Shown here: in pieces, positions 31,248 through 40,365 of the stretch
Position numbering within the stretch: the stretch's first letter is position 1
Layout: every line of letters begins with the position of its first letter
DNA from: Candidatus Kinetoplastibacterium crithidii
GTDB taxonomy: Bacteria; Pseudomonadota; Gammaproteobacteria; Burkholderiales; Burkholderiaceae_B
Length of the DNA: 64,000 nucleotides
Reading direction: 5' to 3'
Assembly (NCBI GenBank): GCA_027557655.1
Contig: CP064915.1
Location: 620,001-684,000 of the forward strand
The notes under the pieces: model-generated
Databases searched by the model: none
The model's input: only the letters and a program-made list of their open reading frames with translations
Told to the model about the DNA's origin: nothing
Translations under genes and position numbers: made by a program

Positions 31248-32039
31248 ATGAAAATAGAACAACCTATATATATAAATCCAATAGCAATATCCATAGGAAA
31301 TTTCCATATATATTGGTATGGTATTATGTACTTAATTGGATTAATACTTATATACAATATAAGTTTAAGAAATATTTCTAAACCAGAATACACTAAAATA
31401 ACAAAAAAATCTTTAGAAGAAATTCTATATTGGGGAATGATATCAGCAATAATAGGAGGGAGGCTAGGTTATGTAATCTTATATAAAGCAGATTATTTTT
31501 GGAATCATATATTAGAAGTATTTTATATAAGAAATGGAGGCATGTCTTTCCATGGGGGATTAATAGGTGTAATAGTATTTATGTATTACTATGCTAAAAG
31601 CAAAAAAATATCATTTTGGGAAGTATCTGACTTAATAGCTCAAGCTGTGCCTGTAGCCCTAGCAATAGGAAGAATAGGAAATTTTATAAATGGTGAACTC
31701 TATGGTATCCCAACCAATCTTCCATGGGGAGTTATATTCCTAAATGCACATGATAATATATACCGTCACCCTTCTCAGCTATACGAGTGCATGTTAGAAG
31801 GCCCCATATTATTTATAATAATAAAACTATTTTTATATAAGAAAAAAAGAATATTGGGACAAACTAGTGCAATATTCTTAATATTTTATGGTGTATTAAG
31901 ATGTATAGGAGAAATTTGGAGAGAACCTGACTATATTATTAATATATGCAATTATAACTGTAGCATGGGGCAAATGCTTTCAATATTTATGATAATCATA
32001 GGATTGATGCTTTATTATGCTCTAAACAAAAAACAATAG
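31248..32039 (+). CDS. lgt: Phosphatidylglycerol--prolipoprotein diacylglyceryl transferase
   Basis: Membrane enzyme that attaches diacylglycerol to the lipobox cysteine of prolipoproteins, the first maturation step. 263 residues with about seven hydrophobic segments. The catalytic-region motif MSFHGGLIG and the signature GRIGNFINGELYG are intact; FHIYWYGIMYLIGL at the start is typical. Likely substrates in this window are Pal, MltD and the TAXI-type lipoprotein, each with a lipobox. It converges on zapA with a 2-base gap. Confidence 0.97.
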   Translation: MKIEQPIYINPIAISIGNFHIYWYGIMYLIGLILIYNISLRNISKPEYTKITKKSLEEILYWGMISAIIGGRLGYVILYKADYFWNHILEVFYIRNGGMSFHGGLIGVIVFMYYYAKSKKISFWEVSDLIAQAVPVALAIGRIGNFINGELYGIPTNLPWGVIFLNAHDNIYRHPSQLYECMLEGPILFIIIKLFLYKKKRILGQTSAIFLIFYGVLRCIGEIWREPDYIINICNYNCSMGQMLSIFMIIIGLMLYYALNKKQ

Positions 32040-32041
32040 AA

Positions 32042-32353
32042 TTATTTTGTTTTTTTTAAAAAAGATTCTATTTTTAAAATAATAGAATCTATTTTCTTGC
32101 TTATCTCTCCCATTGAAAATCCTGATTCAAAAGAATTTTCTGATCCTAAAACTTTCGTACTCATTAGCTCACTAGCAATTTGTAAAGCGGCCATAACCGC
32201 CACTCTTTCATTAGTATAGTTTTTTGTAGAATCCTGAATTTGAGATGCTAATCTATTAAAATAATTTACTGCTTCAATAAGATTATCTTTTTCATCTTTT
32301 GAACATCTAAAAGAGTATTCTCTACCTAACACAACTGCATCAAGCTGCTCCAT
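32042..32353 (-). CDS. zapA: Cell division protein ZapA
   Basis: Small Z-ring associated protein that cross-links FtsZ filaments. 103 residues. The N-terminal domain VVLGREYSFRCSKDEKDNLIEAVNYFN and the following helix TNERVAVMAALQIASELM are typical of the family. The upstream ZapB-like gene overlaps this one by 14 bases, so they form a small division operon. Retention beside ftsZ contrasts with loss of ftsA and the septal synthase genes. Confidence 0.9.
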   Translation of the reverse strand: MEQLDAVVLGREYSFRCSKDEKDNLIEAVNYFNRLASQIQDSTKNYTNERVAVMAALQIASELMSTKVLGSENSFESGFSMGEISKKIDSIILKIESFLKKTK

Positions 32354-32822
32354 TTATATCTCCATTTTTTAATTCAAATGAAGGCAAGATAGCTTTCAAT
32401 CTTTTCAATCTATCTACACCATTTAAAATACTTTCTCTAAGATAAGCATTTTTATTTTCTAAGGATAGAATTTGCTCTTCTAATTTAGCCTTGTAAGCTA
32501 AATTAGATTTTTCTTTCTCATTCCAAGAAATTTCCTTTTCATTCCAGACAATTTCTTTCTTTGCCAATTGATCTCTCAAATCTTTCTCAATTTTTTTTAT
32601 ATCTATTTGAAGTACAAAAACAAGGTCTTCTAGTTTTTTAGATTTAGCTCTCAAGGAGGAAAGTTCTGACTCTTGATCAATAAGAGACTTTTTAAGATAA
32701 GTTATTTCATCCTCTGCATATTTATTGCTTGATTGCAATGCAAGATTTTCAGAAGATAATTTAATAGAGTACTCCGTTAATTTATCTACCAACAAAGAAA
32801 GTTTTTCTATATTTTCTAACAT
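32340..32822 (-). CDS. ZapB-like coiled-coil protein
   Basis: 160 residues, almost wholly predicted coiled coil, starting MLENIEKLSLLVDKLTEYS. Position directly upstream of zapA and the opening IEKLSLLVDKL fit the small ZapB/TIGR02449-type proteins found beside zapA in beta-proteobacteria. Those are usually under 100 residues, so this copy is long. A repeat (WNEKEISWNEKEKS) in the middle suggests growth by internal duplication. A perfect 11-bp inverted repeat lies at 32479-32507. The role in Z-ring layering is inferred from the neighbour. Confidence 0.6.
   Translation of the reverse strand: MLENIEKLSLLVDKLTEYSIKLSSENLALQSSNKYAEDEITYLKKSLIDQESELSSLRAKSKKLEDLVFVLQIDIKKIEKDLRDQLAKKEIVWNEKEISWNEKEKSNLAYKAKLEEQILSLENKNAYLRESILNGVDRLKRLKAILPSFELKNGDINGAA
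32479..32507. repeat. Perfect 11-bp inverted repeat inside the ZapB-like gene
   Basis: TCTAATTTAGC (32479-32489), 7-base loop, GCTAAATTAGA (32497-32507). It is intragenic and without a T-tract. Confidence 0.9.
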
Positions 32823-32897
32823 GTTTAGTTGATATATTTATCTTTAAAATTAATAAAAAAACGTAAAACTTTTCGCCCATATAAAACAAACAAGTAA

Positions 32898-33380
32898 TTA
32901 CGTCCTATTGGGAAATAATATCACAGATAATTCTTTTAAAGCTTGACTATATACTTTTCTCTTAAATTCTATAGCAACATCCAATGTAGTCCAATAATCA
33001 CGCCATTTCCACTCATCAAACTCTGGATGTCTTGTAGAGCATAAGCACACATCACTATCTTGTCCGATTAATCTCAATAAAAACCATATTTGTTTTTGCC
33101 CTTTATAAAACCCTCTACATTCTTTACGAATAAAATTTACGGGAACGTTGTAATGTAACCACTCTTTAGTCCTACCTATTATTTTAACATGTTCTGGTCT
33201 TAATCCTACTTCTTCATTAAGCTCTCTATACATAGCCTCTTCCAGAGATTCTCCTTGTTTCACACCTCCTTGCGGCAACTGCCATGAGTTTTCCTTTATT
33301 CTTTTACCCCAAAAAATTTCATTTTTATAATTGGCAATAATGATTCCAACATTAGAACGATATCCCTCGCTATCTAACAT
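32898..33380 (-). CDS. rppH: RNA pyrophosphohydrolase
   Basis: Nudix hydrolase that removes pyrophosphate from 5'-triphosphate mRNA and so starts 5'-dependent decay. 160 residues. The start [21 protein letters not shown] and WQLPQGG are RppH hallmarks, and the Nudix box runs from G39 to L60 ([18 protein letters not shown]). [20 protein letters not shown] is the family's central part. In Bordetella-type genomes rppH is divergent from proS, as here. Together with PcnB it shows that basic mRNA turnover is kept. Confidence 0.95.
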   Translation of the reverse strand: MLDSEGYRSNVGIIIANYKNEIFWGKRIKENSWQLPQGGVKQGESLEEAMYRELNEEVGLRPEHVKIIGRTKEWLHYNVPVNFIRKECRGFYKGQKQIWFLLRLIGQDSDVCLCSTRHPEFDEWKWRDYWTTLDVAIEFKRKVYSQALKELSVILFPNRT

Positions 33381-33470
33381 GATGATAGTCTACCTAATCA
33401 AATTCAGTACAATTTAGTACAATGGACAATATAAATTATTATTATAAACATTTAAATAACTACAGAAAAT

Positions 33471-35198
33471 ATGTACGCTACTAAATATCACATACACACA
33501 GCAAAAGAAACACCTTCTGAAGCAGAAATTATAAGTCATCAACTGATGATTAAATCTGGGATGATACGAAAATTAGCAGGAGGAATCTATAATATAATGC
33601 CCATAGGCTTAAGAGTTCTAAGAAAAATAGAAAAAATTGTCAGAGAGGAGATGGTAAATTCTGGTGCTATAGAAATACTTATGCCTATAGTACAACCTGC
33701 TGAACTATGGCAAGAATCTCGAAGAATAGAGGAATATGGCCCTGAATTGCTAAGATTTAAAGACAGGCATAACCGACACTTCGTATTACAACCAACATCA
33801 GAAGAAGTTATATCGGATATAGCTAGAAATGAAATATACAGCTATAAACAATTGCCTTTAACTTTTTATCATATTCAAACTAAATTTCGTGATGAAGTAA
33901 GACCAAGATTTGGCATGTTACGAAGCAGAGAATTCATAATGAAAGACGCTTATTCTTTTGATATTAGTCAAGAAGATGCTTTAAAAAGCTATCATGTTAT
34001 GTTCGAAACTTATTCAAAAATTTTTAGAAAAATGTCGCTCAATTTCTGTGCTGTTTCTGCTGATACTGGATCTATAGGCGGAACATACAGTCACGAATTC
34101 CATGTGCTAGCAGAAACAGGAGAAGACATAATAGCCTATGATAAAGAATCAAATTATGCAGCCAATCTAGAATTAGCGATAGCTCCCTGCTTATTAAATA
34201 AAAGACTATCAGCAGAAGAAACAATAACGCTTGTATCAACTCCAGAAATAACGACCTGTGAAGAACTATCAAAATTCTTGCAAATACCGATTACCAAAAC
34301 AATCAAATCTATTGTTTTGGCAAGTGAAAATAATAATATAATAAACATCTTCTTACTCTTAATTAGAGGAGATCATTCATTAAATGAAGTGAAAACAAAA
34401 AAAATACTAGGAATAGATAATTATCGTTTTGCAACACCAAATGAAATAGAAGAATATTTTAATTGTCCTCCAGGATATATTGGACCTATCAATACAGCAA
34501 AGCCAATCTTTATTGTGGCAGATACGACAGTTGCGAATATGAATGATTTTGTTTGTGGAGCTAATAAAAAAAATGCTCACTATACTGGAGTCAATTGGTC
34601 AATAAACCTTAAAGAACCAGATATAGTTGCAGATATAAGAAATGTCGTTGAAGGAGACCCATTGCCTAATGGCAATGGGTCTTTTTCTCTACAAAAAGGA
34701 ATAGAAGTTGGTCATATATTTTTCCTGGGAACAAAATACTCTCAAGATTTAAGAGCATCTTTTTTAAACAAATCTGGAGAAAAAGAGTATTTGCAAATGG
34801 GATGTTATGGTATAGGAATAACTAGGATAATGGCTGCTGCTATCGAACAGAATAATGATTGTCTAGGAATAATATGGCCAAAACCTATAGCTCCATTTGA
34901 GGTAGTTATCTGCCCAATAGGATGGAAACATGAAAATGTAAAGAACATATCAATACAAATATATAATATTCTAAAAAAAAATAATATTGATGTAATTCTC
35001 GATGACAGAAATATCAGACCAGGAATAATGTTTGCAGAATGGGATTTAATAGGAATACCTTGTAGAATTAACATAGGACCTAAAGATTTAGAACATAATT
35101 TAATTGAAATTAAGACTAGAAAATTACCAAATGATTCAATAAAAATCCCCATAGAATTCGCATTGCAAGAAGTCATAAAAATTTTGAATACTTTGTAA
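33471..35198 (+). CDS. proS: Prolyl-tRNA synthetase
   Basis: Class II synthetase charging tRNA-Pro, 575 residues, bacterial type with an editing insertion. Motif 1 region [20 protein letters not shown], motif 2 [19 protein letters not shown], then the inserted editing domain (~225-385, containing IKSIVLA and [14 protein letters not shown]). Then [15 protein letters not shown], motif 3 [14 protein letters not shown] and the anticodon-binding C-terminus. Two perfect inverted repeats lie inside: 34294-34320, and 34655-34682, the latter followed by a T-tract and so resembling a terminator. Confidence 0.97.
   Translation: MYATKYHIHTAKETPSEAEIISHQLMIKSGMIRKLAGGIYNIMPIGLRVLRKIEKIVREEMVNSGAIEILMPIVQPAELWQESRRIEEYGPELLRFKDRHNRHFVLQPTSEEVISDIARNEIYSYKQLPLTFYHIQTKFRDEVRPRFGMLRSREFIMKDAYSFDISQEDALKSYHVMFETYSKIFRKMSLNFCAVSADTGSIGGTYSHEFHVLAETGEDIIAYDKESNYAANLELAIAPCLLNKRLSAEETITLVSTPEITTCEELSKFLQIPITKTIKSIVLASENNNIINIFLLLIRGDHSLNEVKTKKILGIDNYRFATPNEIEEYFNCPPGYIGPINTAKPIFIVADTTVANMNDFVCGANKKNAHYTGVNWSINLKEPDIVADIRNVVEGDPLPNGNGSFSLQKGIEVGHIFFLGTKYSQDLRASFLNKSGEKEYLQMGCYGIGITRIMAAAIEQNNDCLGIIWPKPIAPFEVVICPIGWKHENVKNISIQIYNILKKNNIDVILDDRNIRPGIMFAEWDLIGIPCRINIGPKDLEHNLIEIKTRKLPNDSIKIPIEFALQEVIKILNTL
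34294..34320. repeat. Perfect 10-bp inverted repeat inside proS
   Basis: CCAAAACAAT (34294-34303), 7-base loop, ATTGTTTTGG (34311-34320). It lies within the editing domain codons. Confidence 0.85.
34655..34682 (+). repeat. Terminator-like perfect hairpin inside proS
   Basis: AGACCCATTGCC (34655-34666), loop TAAT, GGCAATGGGTCT (34671-34682), followed by T at 34683-34686. Twelve perfect pairs, GC-rich against the background. It encodes DPLPNGNGS. By form it is an intrinsic terminator on the plus strand, but it sits near codon 400 of 575. Confidence 0.9.
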
Positions 35199-35251
35199 AA
35201 AGTAATACTTTAATAACATTTCCTAAAACAATATAAAAACAAGGCATAAGC

Positions 35252-35902
35252 ATGTCTCTAATTTTAGCCTATTACAATCTAAGTTTAATATCAAAAATTA
35301 TAATTATCTATCAATTTTTAATTGTAGCTTTATTCCTTAGAACCGCAATAAAAACTATAATAAGGTTAAATACTAATTCAAATAATAACAAAAAATTCAC
35401 AAAAGAATTCTGGTCTGGAATAAACTTAATAGACCTACAGAAGAAGAATTACAATATAAAAGACAAAGCCTCTATAGCCAAAATTTTTGAATTGGGAATG
35501 ACTGAATTTTCAAGAGCTCAATTTTTAGAAAGAAATAATTCTGCTAAGAATGCTATGGAAGCAACTTTAATAAAAGAAATAATAAATATCCAAGATAATA
35601 TTGATGTAATGTATACTCTGATCAATAGTGTTTTCTATATAGGTATATTAGGATTCATCATGCATAATGTTGAAATAATTAACTATTTTTTCAAACAACA
35701 AAATCTTGATTCTGCTTTCTTTACACCTCGAGCAATAGAGTCAATATTATTGCTCATGATAACTATATTAGTCTCATCATTGTCAGAAACAATTTATATA
35801 TACATCATAAAAATGATAAAAAAATATTCGATGGAATCAAAAATTTTTATAAAAGAGTTTCTAACTATAATACAAAGACAAAATATAGTTAAAAATAAAT
35901 AA
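35252..35902 (+). CDS. tolQ: Degenerate TolQ-like (MotA/TolQ/ExbB) membrane protein
   Basis: TolQ is the inner-membrane stator of the Tol motor that ties outer-membrane constriction to division. 216 residues with hydrophobic segments at about 12-32, 115-133 and 155-175, the TolQ layout, and an acidic/basic cytoplasmic loop. The conserved glycine-rich TM2 (VGLFGTVWGI in relatives) has become VFYIGILGFIMHNV, and TM3 is likewise poorly matched. Identity is therefore mainly positional: it is the first gene before tolA-like, tolB, pal and cpoB. tolR should follow but is absent. The protein may be non-functional or adapted. Confidence 0.65.
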   Translation: MSLILAYYNLSLISKIIIIYQFLIVALFLRTAIKTIIRLNTNSNNNKKFTKEFWSGINLIDLQKKNYNIKDKASIAKIFELGMTEFSRAQFLERNNSAKNAMEATLIKEIINIQDNIDVMYTLINSVFYIGILGFIMHNVEIINYFFKQQNLDSAFFTPRAIESILLLMITILVSSLSETIYIYIIKMIKKYSMESKIFIKEFLTIIQRQNIVKNK

Positions 35903-36046
35903 GAACATCCTATACAGACAGCATTAGTAAAACAAGGTATGTTTTTATGTTAATTAATTTTAGATATTTAAACTCTAGCCTATTGTATAGAGTGTTGTAG
36001 GAATTCATATCTATATATGGTTAAATACTTATTGTTGCCCTAGAAG

Positions 36047-36487
36047 ATGAAAATTATTAAACATAAAAAAACATTTAATTTCATAAGTTTGCTATATTTA
36101 TTATTAGTATATATACAGATTGATATGTACACATCAAAAAATAATGAGGAAACAAAATATAAAAATCAAACTAATACAACTCTATATTTACAAAAAACCA
36201 GCTTAAATAAAAAAACTAAAAATGATATAAAAACATGTATTCTCTCAGGAATAGTCTACCCTAGATTTTCGTATCAACAATTAGAGAATAACAAATCAAT
36301 AGAGTTCCTATTTAAAAAAAATAAAAAAACTGAACCAAATAAATTAATTTTGATAAAATCGTCTAAAAATCCAACCTTAGATAAAGCTGTAGAAATAGGC
36401 ATTTTAAGATGTGAAGAGTTTCTACAAAAAGAAGTTTCCGATGAAGACTATCAACTACATATAATATATAAAACATTCGAAGAATAG
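36047..36487 (+). CDS. tolA: Truncated TolA-like protein
   Basis: TolA spans the periplasm between TolQR and Pal/TolB; normal proteins are ~300 residues or more with a long helical domain II. This one is 146 residues: an N-terminal anchor (FNFISLLYLLLVYIQI), a ~30-residue polar linker, then a TolA/TonB-C-like domain with LILIKSSKNPTLDKAVEIGIL, matching the family's KSSG..WDxAV pattern. The long helical spacer is gone. A 144-base gap upstream with no recognisable tolR precedes it; tolB follows after 7 bases. The call rests on the C-terminal pattern and context. Confidence 0.6.
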   Translation: MKIIKHKKTFNFISLLYLLLVYIQIDMYTSKNNEETKYKNQTNTTLYLQKTSLNKKTKNDIKTCILSGIVYPRFSYQQLENNKSIEFLFKKNKKTEPNKLILIKSSKNPTLDKAVEIGILRCEEFLQKEVSDEDYQLHIIYKTFEE

Positions 36488-36494
36488 GAAAAAA

Positions 36495-37775
36495 ATGAAT
36501 ATTCGCAAAGAAAAATTGATATTAGTAATGTTATTTTTTCTATATATCGTTTCATACCTTACTCAAGCAACTGCACAACTACACATAGATAAAAATCAAT
36601 CAGCAACAAAAGAGTTTAATATTAAAATACATGAATATGATAACAATACATACGAAGGACAAAAAGTTATAGAAACAATACAAAATAATTTATTAAGCAC
36701 AAATAAATTTAAGATAATAAAAATTTCAAACAAAGATGAAAAAAAGAATATTTATAATAGATTCCTGAAAAAAAATAACTTCGACTACATGGTATCTATA
36801 CAAGTAAATCATCTACAAGATGACCTTTATGAAATAAATTTCACTCTTGAGAATTCTGAAAACCTCCTAGACAAAGTATCATTCTCTGGGTCAATAAAAG
36901 ATATTATAAGAATATCTCATACAATATCCGATAGAATATATGAAGCAAGCACAGGAAATAAAGGAATCTTTAATTCACGCTTAGCTTATATAGTTAAAAA
37001 GAATAATATTTTCGAATTGCAAATTGCAGATCATGATGGCAAAAATCACCAAACAGCACTCAGATCATTGAAACCAATAACATCAATAAAATGGTCTCCA
37101 GATGGAAGCAAAATTCTTTATGTAAGTTTTGAAACTGGTAGAGCCATAACATACATGCATGATTTATTCACATCTAATCGGGTTATTATAGCGAATCAAA
37201 AAGGAAGCAATAGCGCTCCATCTTGGTCTCCAGACGGAGAGAAAATAGCTCTAACTATGACAGAGACCGGCTTATCTCAGATTTACATATTAGATGTTCC
37301 AACAAACTCTTTTAGAAGATTAATTAAATCATCAGCATGTGATACAGAAGCTTGCTTTTCTGCTGATGGTAAAAATATCTTTTTTGCCAGTGATAGAAGC
37401 GGTAGTTATCAAATATATTCAACTGATTTGTATGGTCAAAATATCACAAGACTTACTTTTGATGGAGATTACAATGGATCTCCTATAGCGACTCCTAATA
37501 AAAACATTATCATTTATGTAAAAAAAGTTGATAATGCTTTTAATATATGCGTTCTGGATTTATCATCAAAAAAAGAAAAGTTAATTACATCAGGCAAATA
37601 TGATCAATCTCCATCTATATCACCAAATGGAGAATATCTAACATACTCCTATATCAATAACAAAGGCATGAATTCTATAACTCAAATATCACTATCTAAT
37701 TCACAAATAAAAACAATTCAAGAGAATTCAAATTATGAAATATTTGATCCTTCTTGGGGACCTATAATTAAATGA
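36495..37775 (+). CDS. tolB: Tol-Pal system beta-propeller protein TolB
   Basis: Periplasmic protein linking Pal to the Tol motor. 426 residues with a Sec signal peptide (LVMLFFLYIVSYLTQATAQ). The N-terminal alpha/beta domain is ~30-150; the rest is a six-bladed propeller with repeated blades containing KWSPDGSKILYVS, SWSPDGEKIALTM, CFSADGKNIFFASDRSG and SISPNGEYLTYSY. The gene overlaps pal by ATGA (37772-37775). It looks better conserved than TolQ or TolA, consistent with a residual Pal-associated role. Confidence 0.93.
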   Translation: MNIRKEKLILVMLFFLYIVSYLTQATAQLHIDKNQSATKEFNIKIHEYDNNTYEGQKVIETIQNNLLSTNKFKIIKISNKDEKKNIYNRFLKKNNFDYMVSIQVNHLQDDLYEINFTLENSENLLDKVSFSGSIKDIIRISHTISDRIYEASTGNKGIFNSRLAYIVKKNNIFELQIADHDGKNHQTALRSLKPITSIKWSPDGSKILYVSFETGRAITYMHDLFTSNRVIIANQKGSNSAPSWSPDGEKIALTMTETGLSQIYILDVPTNSFRRLIKSSACDTEACFSADGKNIFFASDRSGSYQIYSTDLYGQNITRLTFDGDYNGSPIATPNKNIIIYVKKVDNAFNICVLDLSSKKEKLITSGKYDQSPSISPNGEYLTYSYINNKGMNSITQISLSNSQIKTIQENSNYEIFDPSWGPIIK

Positions 37776-38257
37776 AAAACAGATCAATTAATAGTATCAA
37801 TTCGCACATAAATAAAAGCATTACTATTATTATCTTGCTTTTATTAAGTATTACAGTAACATCCTGTTCATTCCATGAGTTTTATCATAATACTAAGATA
37901 AACAAAGCAAATAAAACCATGAAAGAAACTCATATTTTCTTTGATAAAAATAGTTATATTATTTCTGATGACTACATAACAGAAATAGAAAATTTTGTAT
38001 TTTCAATAGCAGATAAGCCTTCTTTAAAAATCAAGATTATTGGAAATACAGATCAGAATGGAGGAGTCGAATATAATCTCGCTCTAGGACAACGCAGAGC
38101 TTATGCTGTCTACAAAATACTTAAAGTTTTAGGAATCAGCGATAATCAAATTGAGGTTATAAGTCTCGGTAAAATAAATTCTATACTAGACCATTCTAAT
38201 TATAGTGAAGAAAATTTGGCAAAAAATCGACGAGTTGACATTATGTGTTATAAATAA
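37772..38257 (+). CDS. pal: Peptidoglycan-associated lipoprotein Pal
   Basis: Outer-membrane lipoprotein that binds peptidoglycan diaminopimelate. 161 residues. The signal peptide ends in a lipobox (TVTSC) that Lgt would modify. The OmpA-like domain covers ~50-160: IFFDKNSYII, GNTDQNGGVEYNLALGQRRAYAV and NLAKNRRVDIMC. The usual D-E-R-G motif reads DQNG here, but the Asp and the final NRRV arginines are kept. It is translationally coupled to tolB by ATGA. Confidence 0.93.
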   Translation: MKNRSINSINSHINKSITIIILLLLSITVTSCSFHEFYHNTKINKANKTMKETHIFFDKNSYIISDDYITEIENFVFSIADKPSLKIKIIGNTDQNGGVEYNLALGQRRAYAVYKILKVLGISDNQIEVISLGKINSILDHSNYSEENLAKNRRVDIMCYK

Positions 38258-38300
38258 ATGTTTACTAGAAATGCTAAATTTATATATAAATACATTACAT

Positions 38301-38927
38301 ATGAAAAAACTGCTATCATCCATACTAATTTTTATTCTAATACCACAACCTGGATATGCCGCATCAAAAAATAATGATCTACAACTACAGATAGAGAACA
38401 TAAAAAAATCCAATTTGGAATTGCTGAATCGTCTTGATATGCTAGAACATGAACTAGCAAACATTCTAAATCAAGTTGAAATTATTAAGAATAATTCTAT
38501 AGAAAACAATAACTCTAAAAGTTCTGAAATAGTTCTTTCAGAAAGAAAACCAAAAGATATCTTAGAAGAAGAATTCAAAACCGCTCTAGATCTATTGAAA
38601 AAAGAACAATACTCAGAAGCTGAGGAAAAATTTAATAAAATCTTGGAAATAAATTATGATACCAAACTAATAAATGAAATTAAATTTTACTCTGGAGTTT
38701 GCAAATATAAACTTGGCAAATTTAAAGAATCAACAATACAACTACAAAGCTACATTAGAAATAACTCAACAAATAAAATTCCAGAAGCTCTAATGATAAT
38801 TGCAGACAACAAAATAGCTATGAACGATATCTCAGATGCTACAGAGATTTTAAGAACAATTATCAAACAATATAAAAATTCAGAAGTTTCTTTAAAAGCT
38901 GAAAAGAAACTAAAAATGATAAATTAA
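38301..38927 (+). CDS. cpoB: Cell division coordinator CpoB (YbgF)
   Basis: Periplasmic protein that links Tol-Pal to peptidoglycan synthesis. The start at 38301 is chosen because it begins a clean signal peptide (MKKLLSSILIFILIPQPGYAA); upstream codons overlap pal. 208 residues: an N-terminal coiled coil (about 25-65) and TPR-like repeats (EEEFKTALDLLKKEQYSEAEEKFNKIL, FYSGVCKYKLGKFKESTIQL). It closes the Tol-Pal operon, 43 bases after pal. CpoB normally works with PBP1B, whose gene is not in the window. Confidence 0.88.
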   Translation: MKKLLSSILIFILIPQPGYAASKNNDLQLQIENIKKSNLELLNRLDMLEHELANILNQVEIIKNNSIENNNSKSSEIVLSERKPKDILEEEFKTALDLLKKEQYSEAEEKFNKILEINYDTKLINEIKFYSGVCKYKLGKFKESTIQLQSYIRNNSTNKIPEALMIIADNKIAMNDISDATEILRTIIKQYKNSEVSLKAEKKLKMIN

Positions 38928-38965
38928 CACTATAAACAAATATCCATAAAAAAATTAATGCTATT

Positions 38966-39772
38966 ATGATTGCAACAGAAATTAATAATTATACGTTATA
39001 TTACAATAAAATTGGCAAAGGCAAGCCTATTGTCATGGTACATGGTTCATTATGTGATAGCAGATACTGGAAAAAACAGATAGATATTTTTAGTAACTTC
39101 TTTGAAGTTTATCTAATAAACTTGAGACATTATTGGCCAAACGATTGCAATAGTAACGATGAAAGCTTCTCTATACAGCAACATTCTGATGACTTAATAT
39201 CTTTCATAAAAAAAATTATTGCTCGTCCTGTTTATTTACTAGGACACTCAAGAGGAGGCGCTATATCAATAGAAACTGTAATTAAAGAGCCAAATATAGT
39301 AGACAAACTCATACTAGCAGATCCTGGAGGATTTAAAATAGAAGGTATGGATAATATATTTGAAGATAGAAATAATTTTCGACTTAGATCTAGCAAGTTA
39401 GTTACTGAAAATAGACAAGAAGAAGGTTTGCAACTATTTATTGACACTGTCAGTGGGAAAAATACCTGGGCAAAAATGGTGAGTTGGTTTAAACAAATGG
39501 TATTTGATAATGCAAATACTCTTATTGCACAATCTAAAGAACCGCCTTTGATTCTAAATATAGAAAACCTTTCTAATATTTCAATGCCAACTCTATTAAT
39601 TGGAGGCTCACTAAGCCCAAGTCCTTACCCAGAAATACTGAATAAATTACAACAAATTATACCTAATAATACAAGAATAAATATTGCTGGATCTTCACAT
39701 GGTATGAATATTGGAAGCCCAAAAATATTTAATAGTCATGTTTGCAATTTTTTGATAAAAAATTCGCACTAG
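38966..39772 (+). CDS. Alpha/beta-fold hydrolase
   Basis: 268 residues of the alpha/beta hydrolase fold. The oxyanion region MVHGSLCDSRYW precedes the nucleophile elbow GHSRGG (Ser at about 94); a late His (SSHGMNIG) can complete the triad. No signal peptide is seen, so it should be cytosolic. The substrate is unknown; relatives include haloperoxidase-like and ester-cleaving enzymes. It lies 38 bases after cpoB on the same strand and may be transcribed with the Tol-Pal genes. Confidence 0.85.
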   Translation: MIATEINNYTLYYNKIGKGKPIVMVHGSLCDSRYWKKQIDIFSNFFEVYLINLRHYWPNDCNSNDESFSIQQHSDDLISFIKKIIARPVYLLGHSRGGAISIETVIKEPNIVDKLILADPGGFKIEGMDNIFEDRNNFRLRSSKLVTENRQEEGLQLFIDTVSGKNTWAKMVSWFKQMVFDNANTLIAQSKEPPLILNIENLSNISMPTLLIGGSLSPSPYPEILNKLQQIIPNNTRINIAGSSHGMNIGSPKIFNSHVCNFLIKNSH

Positions 39773-40365
39773 ATTTTTATATAATTCTAAGTATAGAATT
39801 AAATTCAAATATGTTAATGTAGTAAACAATATTTATTAAATAAATAATATAACTTGGAAAACATAAGTCTAAATATAGTGAATTTGTTATACATGTTTGC
39901 TATTATGTTACGACGTAAAAAATAACTTAATTAAAAATTTGTTTTATAAACAAATTAGTTAATTTATACAACTTAATATTTATTTCTGCTTTATCAAACA
40001 TTATTGATCAATAAAATATGATTTCTGCATATTAAAATGTTAAGTTTTGTTATAATCATAAGTTAATTTTTTTAATACATAATTTAAAAACAAAATACAA
40101 CAAAAGAAATGACAATAGAATTAAGAAATAAAAAATTCTATGCTTATAAAAGCTGTACAACAGCCATATGTGTTCAATACTGGTTCCAAAGACTGAAAAG
40201 TATTAGCACTGAATCAAAACAAGTCACTATAAATAGGAAACATTTTGTTAAAATATTGAACTTGTTTATTATTTTTGTTTGTAATGGCTCAGAGTACTTA
40301 TCTCAATAATATTGAATAAGTTAATCTGTTTTTTTTAAATAAGCCATAAAATAATAAAGGCCCAC
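39773..40365. other. 593-base stretch with no recognised gene
   Basis: The longest gene-free stretch outside the rRNA region. Very AT-rich. An extended -10 element (TGTTATAAT, 40048-40056) is the best promoter candidate and would give a ~310-base leader to gltS. A 66-codon open frame (40109-40309) has no recognisable similarity, a weak ribosome-binding site and a composition that could arise by chance. No tRNA-like fold or strong hairpin was seen. It may be the remains of a lost gene or a regulatory leader. Confidence 0.6.

Noticed and set aside
35903..36046. Possible tolR remnant between tolQ and the tolA-like gene
   Set aside because: A short frame (about TALVKQGM) vaguely recalls TolR, but the match is too short to claim.
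40109..40309. 66-codon open frame upstream of gltS
   Set aside because: No recognisable similarity, weak ribosome-binding site, and length expected by chance in AT-rich DNA; mentioned only in the description of that stretch.
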